DNA of 44,627 nt from an uncultured Bacteroidia bacterium (lineage in GTDB: Bacteria > Bacteroidota > Bacteroidia > Bacteroidales > F082): positions 1-44,627 of the forward strand of contig CADAFC010000005.1 of assembly GCA_902787095.1 (NCBI GenBank). The letters run 5' to 3'. Position 1 is the first letter of the stretch. Each line of letters starts with the position of its first letter. The notes under the pieces are model-generated. The model had not been told where the DNA came from and searched no databases. It saw only the letters and a program-made list of their open reading frames with translations. Positions 19,001 to 25,500 of this stretch are shown here, piece by piece. The position numbers and the translations under genes are program-made.

Positions 19001-19238
19001 GAAGTCCATCCTCCGGCAGACAAACACTGAACCTGTTGATTGCTAAAGTAACAGACGTGTTTCTGTCGGGATTACAGTGAAAACCAGCCATAAGCCTGAT
19101 TGACGTGGTGGCCTCGTAAACCACACTTTTATTCGACGGCAGCTCGTCTTTCAACACAAAATGCGTCTGCTCGTACTTCTGTCCATGCGCCGTCGCCATA
19201 ACAAATAGCGCAGCAAATAATAGTATCTTCGTATTCAT
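13059..19238 (-). CDS. large exported SpvB/FG-GAP/RHS-repeat protein
   Basis: This 2059-residue protein has a signal peptide (residues 1-19). A short segment around 40-70 (SIRLMAGFHC) recalls the coathanger-type motifs of Bacteroidota surface proteins. A SpvB-like domain (about 85-300) contains YSIPILVPHGIGDMTP and GNSLLGWGWNLSG. Five FG-GAP/VCBS calcium-binding loops lie between about 405 and 700 (for example DFNGDGYSD, DFDGDGKTD). RHS/YD repeats occupy roughly 1200-1650, followed by an RHS-associated core (HPDHLGSW near 1730, NNPLSYNDPSGEW ending near 1831). The last 230 residues are a unique tail starting with a Gly/Ala/Ser-rich hydrophobic stretch. No T9SS sorting domain is present. The domains match insecticidal Tc-B/C and polymorphic RHS toxins; the tail's activity is unrecognised. 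It is the last gene of the island operon. Confidence 0.9.
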   Translation of the reverse strand: MNTKILLFAALFVMATAHGQKYEQTHFVLKDELPSNKSVVYEATTSIRLMAGFHCNPDRNTSVTLAINRFSVCLPEDGLLGGPPNSNHDGVVGALPVELNVSDLGGAVYSIPILVPHGIGDMTPNLVVTYNSQAGNSLLGWGWNLSGLSSIVRTGQTLYHDNNETAVNFVDDRYVIDGKRLMLVNGTYGGNGSVYKTEIDEMSKIVAYSDGYNGPSHFEVYKKDGTIWEYGFTDDSRIEPQNQNDVVLTWLVNKIYDRDGNYMTFNYIENQSAGEWYLNNIEYTLNKNAGIISMFEVEFVYDDRTDVESYYEYGSKVKHTKILKNIVVHNMMNGTTLYDYSFDYIKPGNYGDHQYFMYNRLNQIGLSADGMKLNPTVISWNSKKKHYPAKFVTYSLSKNVFNQVPFIGDFNGDGYSDVALVPYKTGPSYLDDVTMTVYLNNGDGTFDSNPFFDCDFDKTLEWLYVADVNGDGLDDIVPYFVNDDAKDWKSMVYVCVNTGHSFQYVGNKSSEKYFIPYSGDFCHERKTNFYLMYMPNASGTARAPEILYLEGNQVYVQSLGQQAVQGIAEHILVTDFDSDGCSELLVLHNDNSTVAKITKENGLYVFNNVCTDNNFNADDFLFPGDFNGDGHMDVLRYDNVTYWKVAFSDGNGLRVPVSCMAANLLKGLTLAPQDRYYCSLQNLSMPSETIRTADFDGDGKTDVAVFKNTGGNYYATIGFKMYEKPNGDCDFGDIKRFALDINYSHQYVHVGNFLGQENESILGSVRKNPNNYEIPKIVSLFPQSAKYSVERVTDGLGNTRGFKYEYLMPNNSVMSYWYDYQWINSDVQALPMPIRALCADTVFSANNNPCVTKYSYTNMLYHNKGRGFLGFETKSSKHFIDNMLYEAESVIYDVDLLDDYDVLLPKMFIKYNYNNQIVGTEQYAYHFYKCAQNQKVIMPLLTCKNTVDYDNDNATSIVKTKVENIDYQTDMSNDNYTDVVNVLRSVSGEDTSYNGDDAESCSYWAKTDYLYNNKVEEWVVTRLQSIMKSQHYDDNDIVGSSEIFEYSNNNPFKITRNVFLPNSDMNFDDPLRIIAEYSYDFVGNTVMRSLTSPSSKNQRVTSLEYAAEYNYRLPTTSTNEKGWEVRNRYDENYGMLHSTLDYNLFETECVSDPFEITVENTLPGNVRNVKTKRWARGNEHAPGNAVFYCWEKTSGKAETMTFYNKNGLILREVSLGLFGEPVYVDYTYDDRGNLSSKSSPYKQGEAIKWCYYVFDNNNRLVEEVFPNGLTKSYSYHQLQTTICSTSPEGVSHTVVETTNPMGWRTQVIDIGGNTINYEYFSDGKLKSAMIGKNTLTKVEYEYDNLRNVSSMRDPACGLLTYEYNAFGELVGTTNPKQCITTYEYDVLGNVILRSETDAKGANTIETQWVYDDKKGQMGMLSRVIYGQSQSVSYEYDELLRVTKVDETIQDGTYSTTYTYDDANREEMVSYPSGLTIQKKYSNSGLYLAMADVSNDKTLWCTRASDAMGYITDYQYGNGLQTRRKYDEKSNMLSGICTYTDDKVYQNLKYSYDGFGNLVSRTKANGTNQIESFVYDEFNRLVEIKTNNSVTGTFVYDDLGNILAKTADKRDVFYDAQYHSSNPYAVQKAKSIDTELVAANQSVEYTSFDKISIINYGNNSLSIDYGFDHDRIHSDESVGEIKKEKVYVADCEYVNMGGETMIYTYLNGPMGIFAVCCTDEKGENSMLYIHPDHLGSWCLVTDDKGEIVQDVCFDAWGNPSDSKLLCDRGFTGHEHLTAFGVINMNGRVYDPVMSMMLSPDSYIQNLDFSQNFNRYSYCYNNPLSYNDPSGEWVEWLLWGVFQGAMNLINNCDEIDSFSEGAMAFSAGFVSGCLSLGLSGCSWAVQVAGGVIGGTLKSGVNYVVEKNTDNNHIDWSVVENKDFKTEMMYSLGSSLAKSVLNAYIVQPDDTNEDGVTLANKLCHNKVDRMVLETSSSKIVGNLFAGKKIFDGFSCKNWSEFTPYARCLVNIMWDGLQFEGGSATLTEAFNQMLNVDFSGNMRKFSKSMNTCYSRVCSLFFKN

Positions 19239-19250
19239 AGCTTTTGGATT

Positions 19251-19670
19251 TTAGTGTTTCACAATAATCTTTGAAAACGTCTCTTCGCCGTTGATGATCT
19301 TCAGAAGATACACGCCATTGGGCATGTTTCCGATGTCGACGTCGGTTTCATCTGCCAAAACTTGTTCAACAAGCAGCACACCGTTCAAATCATATATAAG
19401 GTATGACGAATGCTCACTTCTGATGCTCTCTGGCATGATGATCTTGAAACTGCCGTCAGTAGGGTTCGGGTACACCGACAAATCCATAACCAATTGATTC
19501 TTTTCCACTTCCAAATAATCTTTCGTTTCATAGCAATTGTCATTTACATTTCTGCTGATACGGTTCCCGTCCGCGTCATAGTCAAACAGCAGGCATTTTT
19601 GCGCAAATGCTTCATGCGAAATTTGAGACAATAGAAGCACAAGAAATACTAAAAAATATTTCGTTTTCAT
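19251..19670 (-). CDS. 139-residue exported protein: single YD motif plus T9SS type A sorting domain
   Basis: The product has a signal peptide (about 1-24), a short mature segment CLLFDYDADGNRISRNV (26-42) that reads as one isolated RHS/YD-type motif, two nearby cysteines (C26, C46), a linker, and a complete type A sorting domain starting at SVYPNPTDGSFKI (65) and ending in FSKIIVKH. After removal of signal and sorting domains, only about 40 residues remain. It lies 12 bp upstream of the large RHS gene and 22 bp downstream of the YadA-head-like gene. It could be a functional mini-cargo or a remnant of an RHS C-terminus; reading frame and sorting domain are intact, which favours function. Confidence 0.85.
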   Translation of the reverse strand: MKTKYFLVFLVLLLSQISHEAFAQKCLLFDYDADGNRISRNVNDNCYETKDYLEVEKNQLVMDLSVYPNPTDGSFKIIMPESIRSEHSSYLIYDLNGVLLVEQVLADETDVDIGNMPNGVYLLKIINGEETFSKIIVKH

Positions 19671-19692
19671 AGCTTTAATATTTGAAAATGTA

Positions 19693-20679
19693 TTACTTCA
19701 GTGCCTCTTTCAGCATGTTGATAGTCGTTTGCTGTTCTTGCAGTTGTCGTTGTAAATCAATAGTATACAATGTCAGTTCCTCGATTTTCTTCAACAATAT
19801 GCCATCCATTTCCGCCATGTCATACCCTTTATCCAGGACCTCGTTCTCCGATGGCAGGTCGGGCAAGTGTTTTTGGTCTTTGACGTATGTTTCGAGTTCG
19901 TCCAGCGGCATCAGGCTGTAACCATCATAAAATACATAGTCGTGCCATTCCTCGACCTCCTTGATATACACCTCGCTTGTCAGCACACCGCCTTTAACCG
20001 CCAGTGTATATTCGTAGTCGCCTGTGAAACTGTTATCAATATTGATTCCGACTTTCCCAATCATAGTGATGTTTTTGGCATTGATATCCAGTAAATCGTT
20101 AGTCGAAGCTATTTTCATGCCTGTTTTCGACACCTCTATCTTATGATTTGCGTCGTAAAACTGCAGGAATGCCTTTCTTGACGTCTTGTTCGACGGTTCA
20201 AGAATCAGTCCTGCATCCTCGTTTGAATCCGAGCGCATGTGCATCTTAGCCTGAGGGCTCGTGACATTTCCGATGCCTATTTTTCCTGTCGTTGTGGCAC
20301 CGTTCGACGAACTCACAAACAATGTCGGATACTTGCTGTTGAAACCGACCATCAGAGTCCCTGAATAATTGTTAATCAATGCCTTGGCATCAGTGTTATC
20401 GGTACCGCAGCCGATTACAAAGGCGTTGGTAGCATTGGCTCTCGCGAACCTTCCGAGGGCAAAGGCCCCAGCTCCTATGGTCTTGTTGCCATAACCGAGA
20501 GCCACAGAATACGCTCCCTGACTGATATTGCTCATTCCGGCCGCAACCGAATAGTTTCCATTGGCTTGGTTCTGGGTCGTTCCCGATGGCCCGCATAAGT
20601 CGCAGCCTCCCTTTTCTTGCGCAAAAACAATGTTCGCCACAAAAAATAACATTAAAAATGATATTATACGTGATTTCAT
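19693..20679 (-). CDS. exported YadA-head-like beta-roll protein with coiled-coil tail
   Basis: This 328-residue protein has a signal peptide (1-20), a cysteine pair (GGCDLCG), and then about 37-95 a run of roughly 14-residue repeats (NYSVAAGMSNIS, AYSVALGYGNKT, AFALGRFARANA) like the left-handed beta-roll heads of trimeric adhesins. The middle resembles phage tail-fibre-like surface proteins (GKIGIGNVTSPQAKMHM). The end (DELETYVKDQKHLPDLPSE, then LLKKIEELTLYTIDLQRQL) is a form common in Bacteroidota fibre-like proteins and predicts a terminal coiled coil. No T9SS sorting domain or YadA membrane anchor is present. Trimerisation and surface location are inferred. Confidence 0.82.
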   Translation of the reverse strand: MKSRIISFLMLFFVANIVFAQEKGGCDLCGPSGTTQNQANGNYSVAAGMSNISQGAYSVALGYGNKTIGAGAFALGRFARANATNAFVIGCGTDNTDAKALINNYSGTLMVGFNSKYPTLFVSSSNGATTTGKIGIGNVTSPQAKMHMRSDSNEDAGLILEPSNKTSRKAFLQFYDANHKIEVSKTGMKIASTNDLLDINAKNITMIGKVGINIDNSFTGDYEYTLAVKGGVLTSEVYIKEVEEWHDYVFYDGYSLMPLDELETYVKDQKHLPDLPSENEVLDKGYDMAEMDGILLKKIEELTLYTIDLQRQLQEQQTTINMLKEALK

Positions 20680-20704
20680 AATTTTACTGTTAAAACGTTA
20701 ATAC

Positions 20705-22174
20705 TTAATACTTTACAAATTCACCCCTTTTAGTGTCACAGCCGTCTTCCCTGACTTCATAGACATACGTCCCGCTCGCCAATGCCGACACGTCAACAGT
20801 CAGCAAGCCGTTGCATCCGCTGAAACGTCGCTCAAACAACTTACGCCCATTTACGTCACTTATACTCACCCTAACATTCTGAGTGTCAGCACATTGTAAT
20901 ACAATATTCAAAATATCAGAAGTGGGATTCGGATACACTTCAAGGTGTTGCAAGACCTCCGGCAGTTCTGTCAGCGTCCATGGGATGACAAAATCTTCCG
21001 GTAACAATTTCCAAACTATGATCATGTCGTTCCCATAGCTCTTCTTGCTCTTACCGTACATAATACAGCCTCCGTCGGCAGTCACCTGACAATGTAACGG
21101 CCTGATTTTCACGTCTTTATACGTCAACTTCTTAACTCCAAGCAAATTCAAATCCTTATCAATGAGCAGCATCACCACATCGTTCGGTTTCTCATTAAGC
21201 CCACTTTCCCAATATGTCGTGATATAAATTGTCGCATCATCGAAATATGCCATGCTCCCGTATTGTGCTGTATAATCAGCAGTATCGGCTCTGTCATACA
21301 CCAAAGTGTCGGCATAATGCCCCTCCGCATCCACCTCAAACACCGCTGCATAATAAGAATTATCCACATTATAAATATATGTCTGTGAAGCCATCAGAAA
21401 ATGATTGCTGTCTTTCCAATAGTCGGTGTAGTTCCACACACTTTCCATCCATGGTATCGGATACGTAGCAATCAGATTCAAATCGTTGTCGATATATGCT
21501 ATCGTGTGAACGCCGCTCACGTCGAACGCTCTTCCAAGAAGCATCATCATGTTGCTGTCAGGGACTCTGATGATACCGGTAGGTCTCGCTCCACCCAGTC
21601 CATGTCCGTCAGGAAAATATTGACAATCAATCATATTACCATCAATATCACACTTCAAGACGACATAAACACCATTAGTCACCCATGGATAATCTCGTTC
21701 TGAAACATCGGCCAAAATAATCACATCACCGTTGTTGTCGAAGTCCAGATAGATATCGTTGGTCCAAGTCTTGTACGGCGTGACCAAAGGATAACTATGT
21801 TCCTCCACTATCTCCAGCTCCGGATTCATTATCACAATCCACAATGAGTCATACACTTGGTCACTCAAAGTCCCTCCTTTGATGCCGACAACGAAGGCGT
21901 TTCCATCGCCCAGACTCACGGCACTGCACAGCTCCGACTTGTAAGCATAACAAAACTTACGTGTGACGTAATCCCCGTCATTCCCGACATACATCGCGTA
22001 TGCGTCAGAATAAACCTCGTTTTTGTCACAAACGCCAAAAACATAGTTACCGTCGCCGTTGCAGCAACCGCCCATCAAAAAGGCGCCTTCTTCAACCTCG
22101 TATGATATCTCCCACTGTTGCGACTGTAATCGCACAGATATAAGGCACAATGCCAAAATCAAGAATTTTCTCAT
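20705..22174 (-). CDS. secreted beta-rich protein with T9SS type A sorting domain
   Basis: This 489-residue protein has a signal peptide (MRKFLILALCLISVRLQSQ) and about 390 residues rich in short strands with repeating patterns (GDGNAFVVGIKGG, DNNGDVIILADVSE, TADGGCIMYGKSK) that look like blades of a beta-propeller. A type A T9SS sorting domain begins at LEVYPNPTSDILNI (411) and ends FVKY, so the protein should be exported through T9SS and attached to or released from the surface. It lies second in the island operon, 18 bp after the lipoprotein gene. No catalytic motif is seen; a binding or scaffold role is a guess. Confidence 0.85.
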   Translation of the reverse strand: MRKFLILALCLISVRLQSQQWEISYEVEEGAFLMGGCCNGDGNYVFGVCDKNEVYSDAYAMYVGNDGDYVTRKFCYAYKSELCSAVSLGDGNAFVVGIKGGTLSDQVYDSLWIVIMNPELEIVEEHSYPLVTPYKTWTNDIYLDFDNNGDVIILADVSERDYPWVTNGVYVVLKCDIDGNMIDCQYFPDGHGLGGARPTGIIRVPDSNMMMLLGRAFDVSGVHTIAYIDNDLNLIATYPIPWMESVWNYTDYWKDSNHFLMASQTYIYNVDNSYYAAVFEVDAEGHYADTLVYDRADTADYTAQYGSMAYFDDATIYITTYWESGLNEKPNDVVMLLIDKDLNLLGVKKLTYKDVKIRPLHCQVTADGGCIMYGKSKKSYGNDMIIVWKLLPEDFVIPWTLTELPEVLQHLEVYPNPTSDILNIVLQCADTQNVRVSISDVNGRKLFERRFSGCNGLLTVDVSALASGTYVYEVREDGCDTKRGEFVKY

Positions 22175-22192
22175 GATGACAAATTTTTAATA

Positions 22193-23269
22193 TTACAACA
22201 AATCAATTGCTGCCGGCAGCATCTGCGACGGTATCATCACCCTGCTGCAATAAGTTATAACATTACGATGATATGCATAACCCTGGCCGCCAACATTCCC
22301 AATCAAACCCGTGATGTCGACCTCCAAAAAGGCAGGTTCCGACGGCCACAGGCCTTGAAACAACGGGTCAGAAGGCACAATATTCAATATCAGTGCCAGC
22401 TCCCTGTTATAGTAATAGTTCAACAACTCATAATTCAAATTATACGGGGGATTGCTATTCAAGCTGTAAAAATAGGCGTAGAAATTGCCATTGTCGTCAA
22501 CATATTCGTTGCCAGCAAGGACAATCCTCACAAGATTGTGGTTTATTCCTCTGTAGCTCGAATTAGGCACTAAAGTACCTCTGAAATAATAATTTATTGA
22601 ATCTTCGATGATCTCAGCCGCGTCACCGTATGCCGAGGGGTCGTCGCAGGTGCCGCCATACTCTCCGAAATACCAGCAGTCACCAGGCCCGAAAGGACCA
22701 CTCTCAGGGTCTTTCACCGACATACTGTTGTCGACTCTTCCCGAAATCACATGCGCAATGATGCTGACACTATTGCCCAGATTCTCGCCTTTCTCAATAT
22801 CAACAGCCATCAGCGACTTGTCGAAAGCGATGCCGTCATTGGCGTATGCCTGACGTACATCATTGATAATCATATCATACAGGTTAGCTACAGAACTCAA
22901 CAATACCTCATCGTTTGCGTTCGCCTCAACAAAAAACTCAAGTTCCTGTTTGACCGTCTCCTTATATTTCCTTTCCGGAAAAGTATATGAAGCATTGAAA
23001 AGCGCCTCCACATTCCATATAACGCTATCGATTGGAATATACTCATCTCCTTTTGTAAGGTATTCTTTATCAACAAGTTTTGTTTTAAATCTGTTGATTT
23101 TTCCGACAATTTTTCTCGCTTCATCTGTATAACAAGGGTCGTCGACCGATGTCAGATTGCTATTATTAATTATAGGGGTGACGGCATTCTTTTTGCAAGC
23201 GCCAAGATATATCGCTATTCCAACTGCAAATAGCGCCAAAACATATTTTAAATTAACATTTCGTTTCAT
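22193..23269 (-). CDS. orphan lipoprotein, first gene of the RHS island operon
   Basis: This 358-residue protein has a lipoprotein signal whose lipobox LGAC places the lipidated cysteine at residue 25, followed by KKNAVTP. The mature part is helical at first (CYTDEARKIVGKINRFKTKL; FNASYTFPERKYKETVKQEL) and later Gly/Tyr/Asn-rich with GPGDCWYFGEYGGTCDD. I do not recognise a family. As promoter-proximal gene it is followed after 18 bp by the secreted T9SS cargo gene. An outer-membrane location is expected from the lipidation signal but the leaflet and role are unknown. Confidence 0.82.
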   Translation of the reverse strand: MKRNVNLKYVLALFAVGIAIYLGACKKNAVTPIINNSNLTSVDDPCYTDEARKIVGKINRFKTKLVDKEYLTKGDEYIPIDSVIWNVEALFNASYTFPERKYKETVKQELEFFVEANANDEVLLSSVANLYDMIINDVRQAYANDGIAFDKSLMAVDIEKGENLGNSVSIIAHVISGRVDNSMSVKDPESGPFGPGDCWYFGEYGGTCDDPSAYGDAAEIIEDSINYYFRGTLVPNSSYRGINHNLVRIVLAGNEYVDDNGNFYAYFYSLNSNPPYNLNYELLNYYYNRELALILNIVPSDPLFQGLWPSEPAFLEVDITGLIGNVGGQGYAYHRNVITYCSRVMIPSQMLPAAIDLL

Positions 23270-23421
23270 AAATCAGATGTTTTAATTTATAAATTTTGAT
23301 TTTATAACGCACAAACAAATCAAAAAGTAAACGCCCGCAGTTTTCTTGTGCCACAACCACAGGCTTCATAAAATCGTTTTCAGTATCATGCCTTTCATAA
23401 TTTTTGTGTTAAACAACACTG

Positions 23422-23452
23422 CAAAAATATAACGATTTTTTCAATATGTCAA
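23422..23452 (-). promoter_or_regulatory. promoter of the RHS island operon
   Basis: On the minus strand a -7 box TATTTTTG (23429-23422) lies 20 bp from a TTG -33 element (23452-23450), both in the usual Bacteroidota arrangement. It predicts a leader of roughly 145 nt before the lipoprotein ATG at 23269. A short inverted repeat GTGTT/AACAC (23406-23419) sits right at the expected transcription start. Confidence 0.6.
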
Positions 23453-23530
23453 GAAATTAATTCATGAATTTTATTTAGATTTGTCTCACTTTTTTGCAAC
23501 AAATGTTAAAAAAAATTAACAAATTTTTTA

Positions 23531-23560
23531 TTGACAAATAAAAAATATGACGTATATTTG
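23531..23560 (+). promoter_or_regulatory. promoter of pyrBI
   Basis: A TTG -33 element at 23531 and a perfect -7 box TATATTTG at 23553-23560 are separated by 19 bp, the standard Bacteroidota layout. The pyrB ATG follows 33 bp after the box. No leader peptide or attenuator like that of enteric pyrBI is visible. Confidence 0.75.
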
Positions 23561-23593
23561 CATCCCGAAATTTAACATAAAACCCCTACAACA

Positions 23594-24514
23594 ATGTCAA
23601 TATCCCTGAAAAATCGCAGTCTTATTTCGATCAGCGACTACACGCCTGAGGAAATTTGCCATGTCTTGGACATAGCCGAGGATTTTGAGCGCAATCCCCA
23701 CCAGAACCTGCTCAACGGACGTATCATCGCATCTCTCTTCTTTGAGCCGTCAACACGTACTCGTCTCAGCTTCGAGACAGCTATCCAGTTGCTCGGCGGC
23801 AACGTCATCGGATTCAGCAGCACAGCAGGCACCAGCGTCCAGAAAGGAGAATCTCTCGCCGACACCATCACCATGGTGGCAAGTTACGCCGACCTCATCG
23901 TGATGCGTAACCCTATCGAAGGCTCTGCCCGCTTTGCATCTGAAGTGTCAAAAGTGCCGGTAATCAACGCAGGCGACGGCGCCAACCAGCACCCAACACA
24001 GTGTATGCTCGACCTCTACAGCATCCGCAAAACCCAAGGAACACTGGAGAACCTCGAGATTACCCTCGTCGGTGACCTCAAATACGGCCGCACCGTGCAC
24101 AGCCTCGTCGAAGCCATGTGTAACTTCAACGCCAAATTCAACCTCGTCTCCCCTGTCGAACTCAAGCTCCCAAGCGTGGTGAAACAGCATATCAAAGACA
24201 AACATCTTGAATATCATCAATATACAGAGCTCGAAGAAGCCATCCCGCATTCAGATATCATCTATATGACACGTATCCAGCGCGAACGCTTCCCAGATCC
24301 TGAAGAATACGAAAAGGTAAAGAATTCCTACGTCTTACGTAATGCGATGCTCGAGAATTCGAAGCCAAACTGCCGCGTGCTGCACCCGCTTCCGCGTGTC
24401 AACGAAATACATGTGGATGTCGACGCCAACCCGAAGGCATACTACTTCCAGCAGGCACAGAACGGAGTCTACGCACGTGAGGCCCTGATTGCCACTATTC
24501 TCGGATTAAAATAA
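23594..24514 (+). CDS. pyrB: aspartate carbamoyltransferase catalytic subunit
   Basis: PyrB joins carbamoyl phosphate and aspartate in the first committed step of pyrimidine synthesis. The 306-residue length is standard. The carbamoyl-phosphate loop [15 protein letters not shown] lies near residues 50-65, with [20 protein letters not shown], the [12 protein letters not shown] segment and the aspartate-domain motif [10 protein letters not shown] near residue 265. It is followed 84 bp later by the regulatory subunit gene pyrI, so the enzyme is expected to be the class B dodecamer under nucleotide control. Confidence 0.98.
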   Translation: MSISLKNRSLISISDYTPEEICHVLDIAEDFERNPHQNLLNGRIIASLFFEPSTRTRLSFETAIQLLGGNVIGFSSTAGTSVQKGESLADTITMVASYADLIVMRNPIEGSARFASEVSKVPVINAGDGANQHPTQCMLDLYSIRKTQGTLENLEITLVGDLKYGRTVHSLVEAMCNFNAKFNLVSPVELKLPSVVKQHIKDKHLEYHQYTELEEAIPHSDIIYMTRIQRERFPDPEEYEKVKNSYVLRNAMLENSKPNCRVLHPLPRVNEIHVDVDANPKAYYFQQAQNGVYAREALIATILGLK

Positions 24515-24598
24515 TTCAAAGTTTAAAATTTAAAATTCAAAATTAAGAGTCAGAAAATTTTAAATCTTTAAATCTTAAATCTTTAAATCAAAAGAATC
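24515..24598. repeat. AT-rich short direct repeats between pyrB and pyrI
   Basis: The gap is built of variants of TTTAAAATT and of the unit CTTTAAATC, the latter repeated two to three times just upstream of the pyrI ATG. There is no ORF, no clear hairpin and no Shine-Dalgarno. Confidence 0.6.
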
Positions 24599-25066
24599 AT
24601 GGAAAAGAGAAAAGAATTGATTGTATCCGCCATCGAAAACGGTACAGTAATCGACCATATCCCTGCCGACAAAGTGTTCCAAGTCGTTAAGATCCTTGGA
24701 CTTGACAAAGTCAGCAACCCTGTTTATCTCGGCATCAACGTCGAAAGCAAGAAATACGGCAAGAAAGGCTTCATAAAAATTTCCAACAAGTATTTCGCAC
24801 CGGAAGACTATAACAAAATCGGTCTCGTGGCTCCAACAGCCTCAATCATCGAAATCAAAGATTTTGAAGTGATTAAGAAACAGACGGTTACGCTTCCAGA
24901 CAGCATCGAGCACATTGTGAAATGCTTCAACCCTAACTGCGTCACCAACAAGGAGCACGACGTCCCGACCAAGTTCACAGTCATCAAAGACGCCGACGGC
25001 AACATCAAGTTGCATTGCCACTACTGCGAAAAGAACACGACTCAGGACAAGCTTGAGTTCATATAA
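24599..25066 (+). CDS. pyrI: aspartate carbamoyltransferase regulatory subunit
   Basis: PyrI binds CTP/ATP and carries allosteric control to PyrB. The 155-residue protein has the N-terminal effector domain (RKELIVSAIENGTVIDHIPA) and the C-terminal zinc domain with four cysteines at 109, 114, 140 and 143 (CFNPNC and CHYC) that contact the catalytic chain. It is cotranscribed with pyrB, and a strong bidirectional terminator follows 9 bp after the stop. Confidence 0.98.
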   Translation: MEKRKELIVSAIENGTVIDHIPADKVFQVVKILGLDKVSNPVYLGINVESKKYGKKGFIKISNKYFAPEDYNKIGLVAPTASIIEIKDFEVIKKQTVTLPDSIEHIVKCFNPNCVTNKEHDVPTKFTVIKDADGNIKLHCHYCEKNTTQDKLEFI

Positions 25067-25070
25067 AACA

Positions 25071-25100
25071 AAAAAGCTCGGCTGTCGCCGAGCTTTTTTT
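25071..25100. terminator. bidirectional intrinsic terminator between pyrI and DUF3467 gene
   Basis: A perfect GCTCGGC/GCCGAGC stem (25076-25082 with 25087-25093) with loop TGTC is flanked by A-tract and T-tract. It can end transcription from both convergent genes. Confidence 0.92.
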
Positions 25101-25103
25101 ATC

Positions 25104-25412
25104 TTAAGCCTCCCCTGCCGACCCGTTCATCGTGAACGGAGCCACAGTGTCGTTAATATCCTTAATTGGACCGAAATTCTGCTCGTATTTCTGCAGATTG
25201 TCAGCCAATGCGCGATATAAACGTTTCGCGTTCTGAGGTGTCATGATGACTCTCGAACGCACCTTAGCTTTCTGCATGGCCGGCGCAATCTGCGCGAAAT
25301 CGACCACAAACTCTGTCGGCGAATGGCTGATGATTGCCAGATTCGAATACACACCGTCAGCCACTGACTCCGGCAAATCGATATTCAACTGTTTCTTGTT
25401 GTTGTTTTCCAT
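25104..25412 (-). CDS. DUF3467 family protein
   Basis: This 102-residue cytoplasmic protein reads as DUF3467: LPESVADGVYSNLAIISHSPTEFV followed by DFAQIAPAMQKAKVRSRVIMTPQNAKRL and an NLQKYEQNFGPI tail. The family is widespread in Bacteroidota but has no established function. The gene lies 88 bp downstream of rpoC with a palindrome in the gap, so it may be the last gene of the rpoBC transcript. It ends against the terminator shared with pyrI. Confidence 0.9.
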   Translation of the reverse strand: MENNNKKQLNIDLPESVADGVYSNLAIISHSPTEFVVDFAQIAPAMQKAKVRSRVIMTPQNAKRLYRALADNLQKYEQNFGPIKDINDTVAPFTMNGSAGEA

Positions 25413-25440
25413 AATTCTATTTTTTATCTGATTTTAAAAT

Positions 25441-25469
25441 GTAGAGACGCCACTGTGTGACGTCTCTAC
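25441..25469. repeat. REP-like palindrome between rpoC and DUF3467 gene
   Basis: Arms GTAGAGACGCCAC (25441-25453) and GTGACGTCTCTAC (25457-25469) pair over 12 of 13 positions around a 3-base loop. There is no following T-tract. The outer arms match those of the palindrome at 42980-43005, so it is likely a dispersed element. A run of CTAAAG-type repeats follows at 25473-25499. Confidence 0.7.
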
Positions 25470-25500
25470 TAATGACTAACGTCTAAAGACTAAAGTCTAA

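Larger units (their letters stand above)
23270..23593. other. divergent intergenic region between island operon and pyrB
   Basis: These 324 bp hold two back-to-back promoters (23422-23452 minus, 23531-23560 plus) and the long untranslated leader of the lipoprotein gene. The rest is AT-rich. I see no ORF, tRNA, terminator or recognisable riboswitch here. Confidence 0.7.

Noticed and set aside
13059..19238. Possible frameshift or fusion in the very long RHS gene
   Set aside because: The frame is continuous and the order signal, SpvB, FG-GAP, RHS repeats, core, tail is normal for the family.
25441..25469. Intrinsic terminator for rpoC
   Set aside because: The hairpin lacks a T-tract on either side and resembles another palindrome at 42980, so a dispersed repeat fits better.
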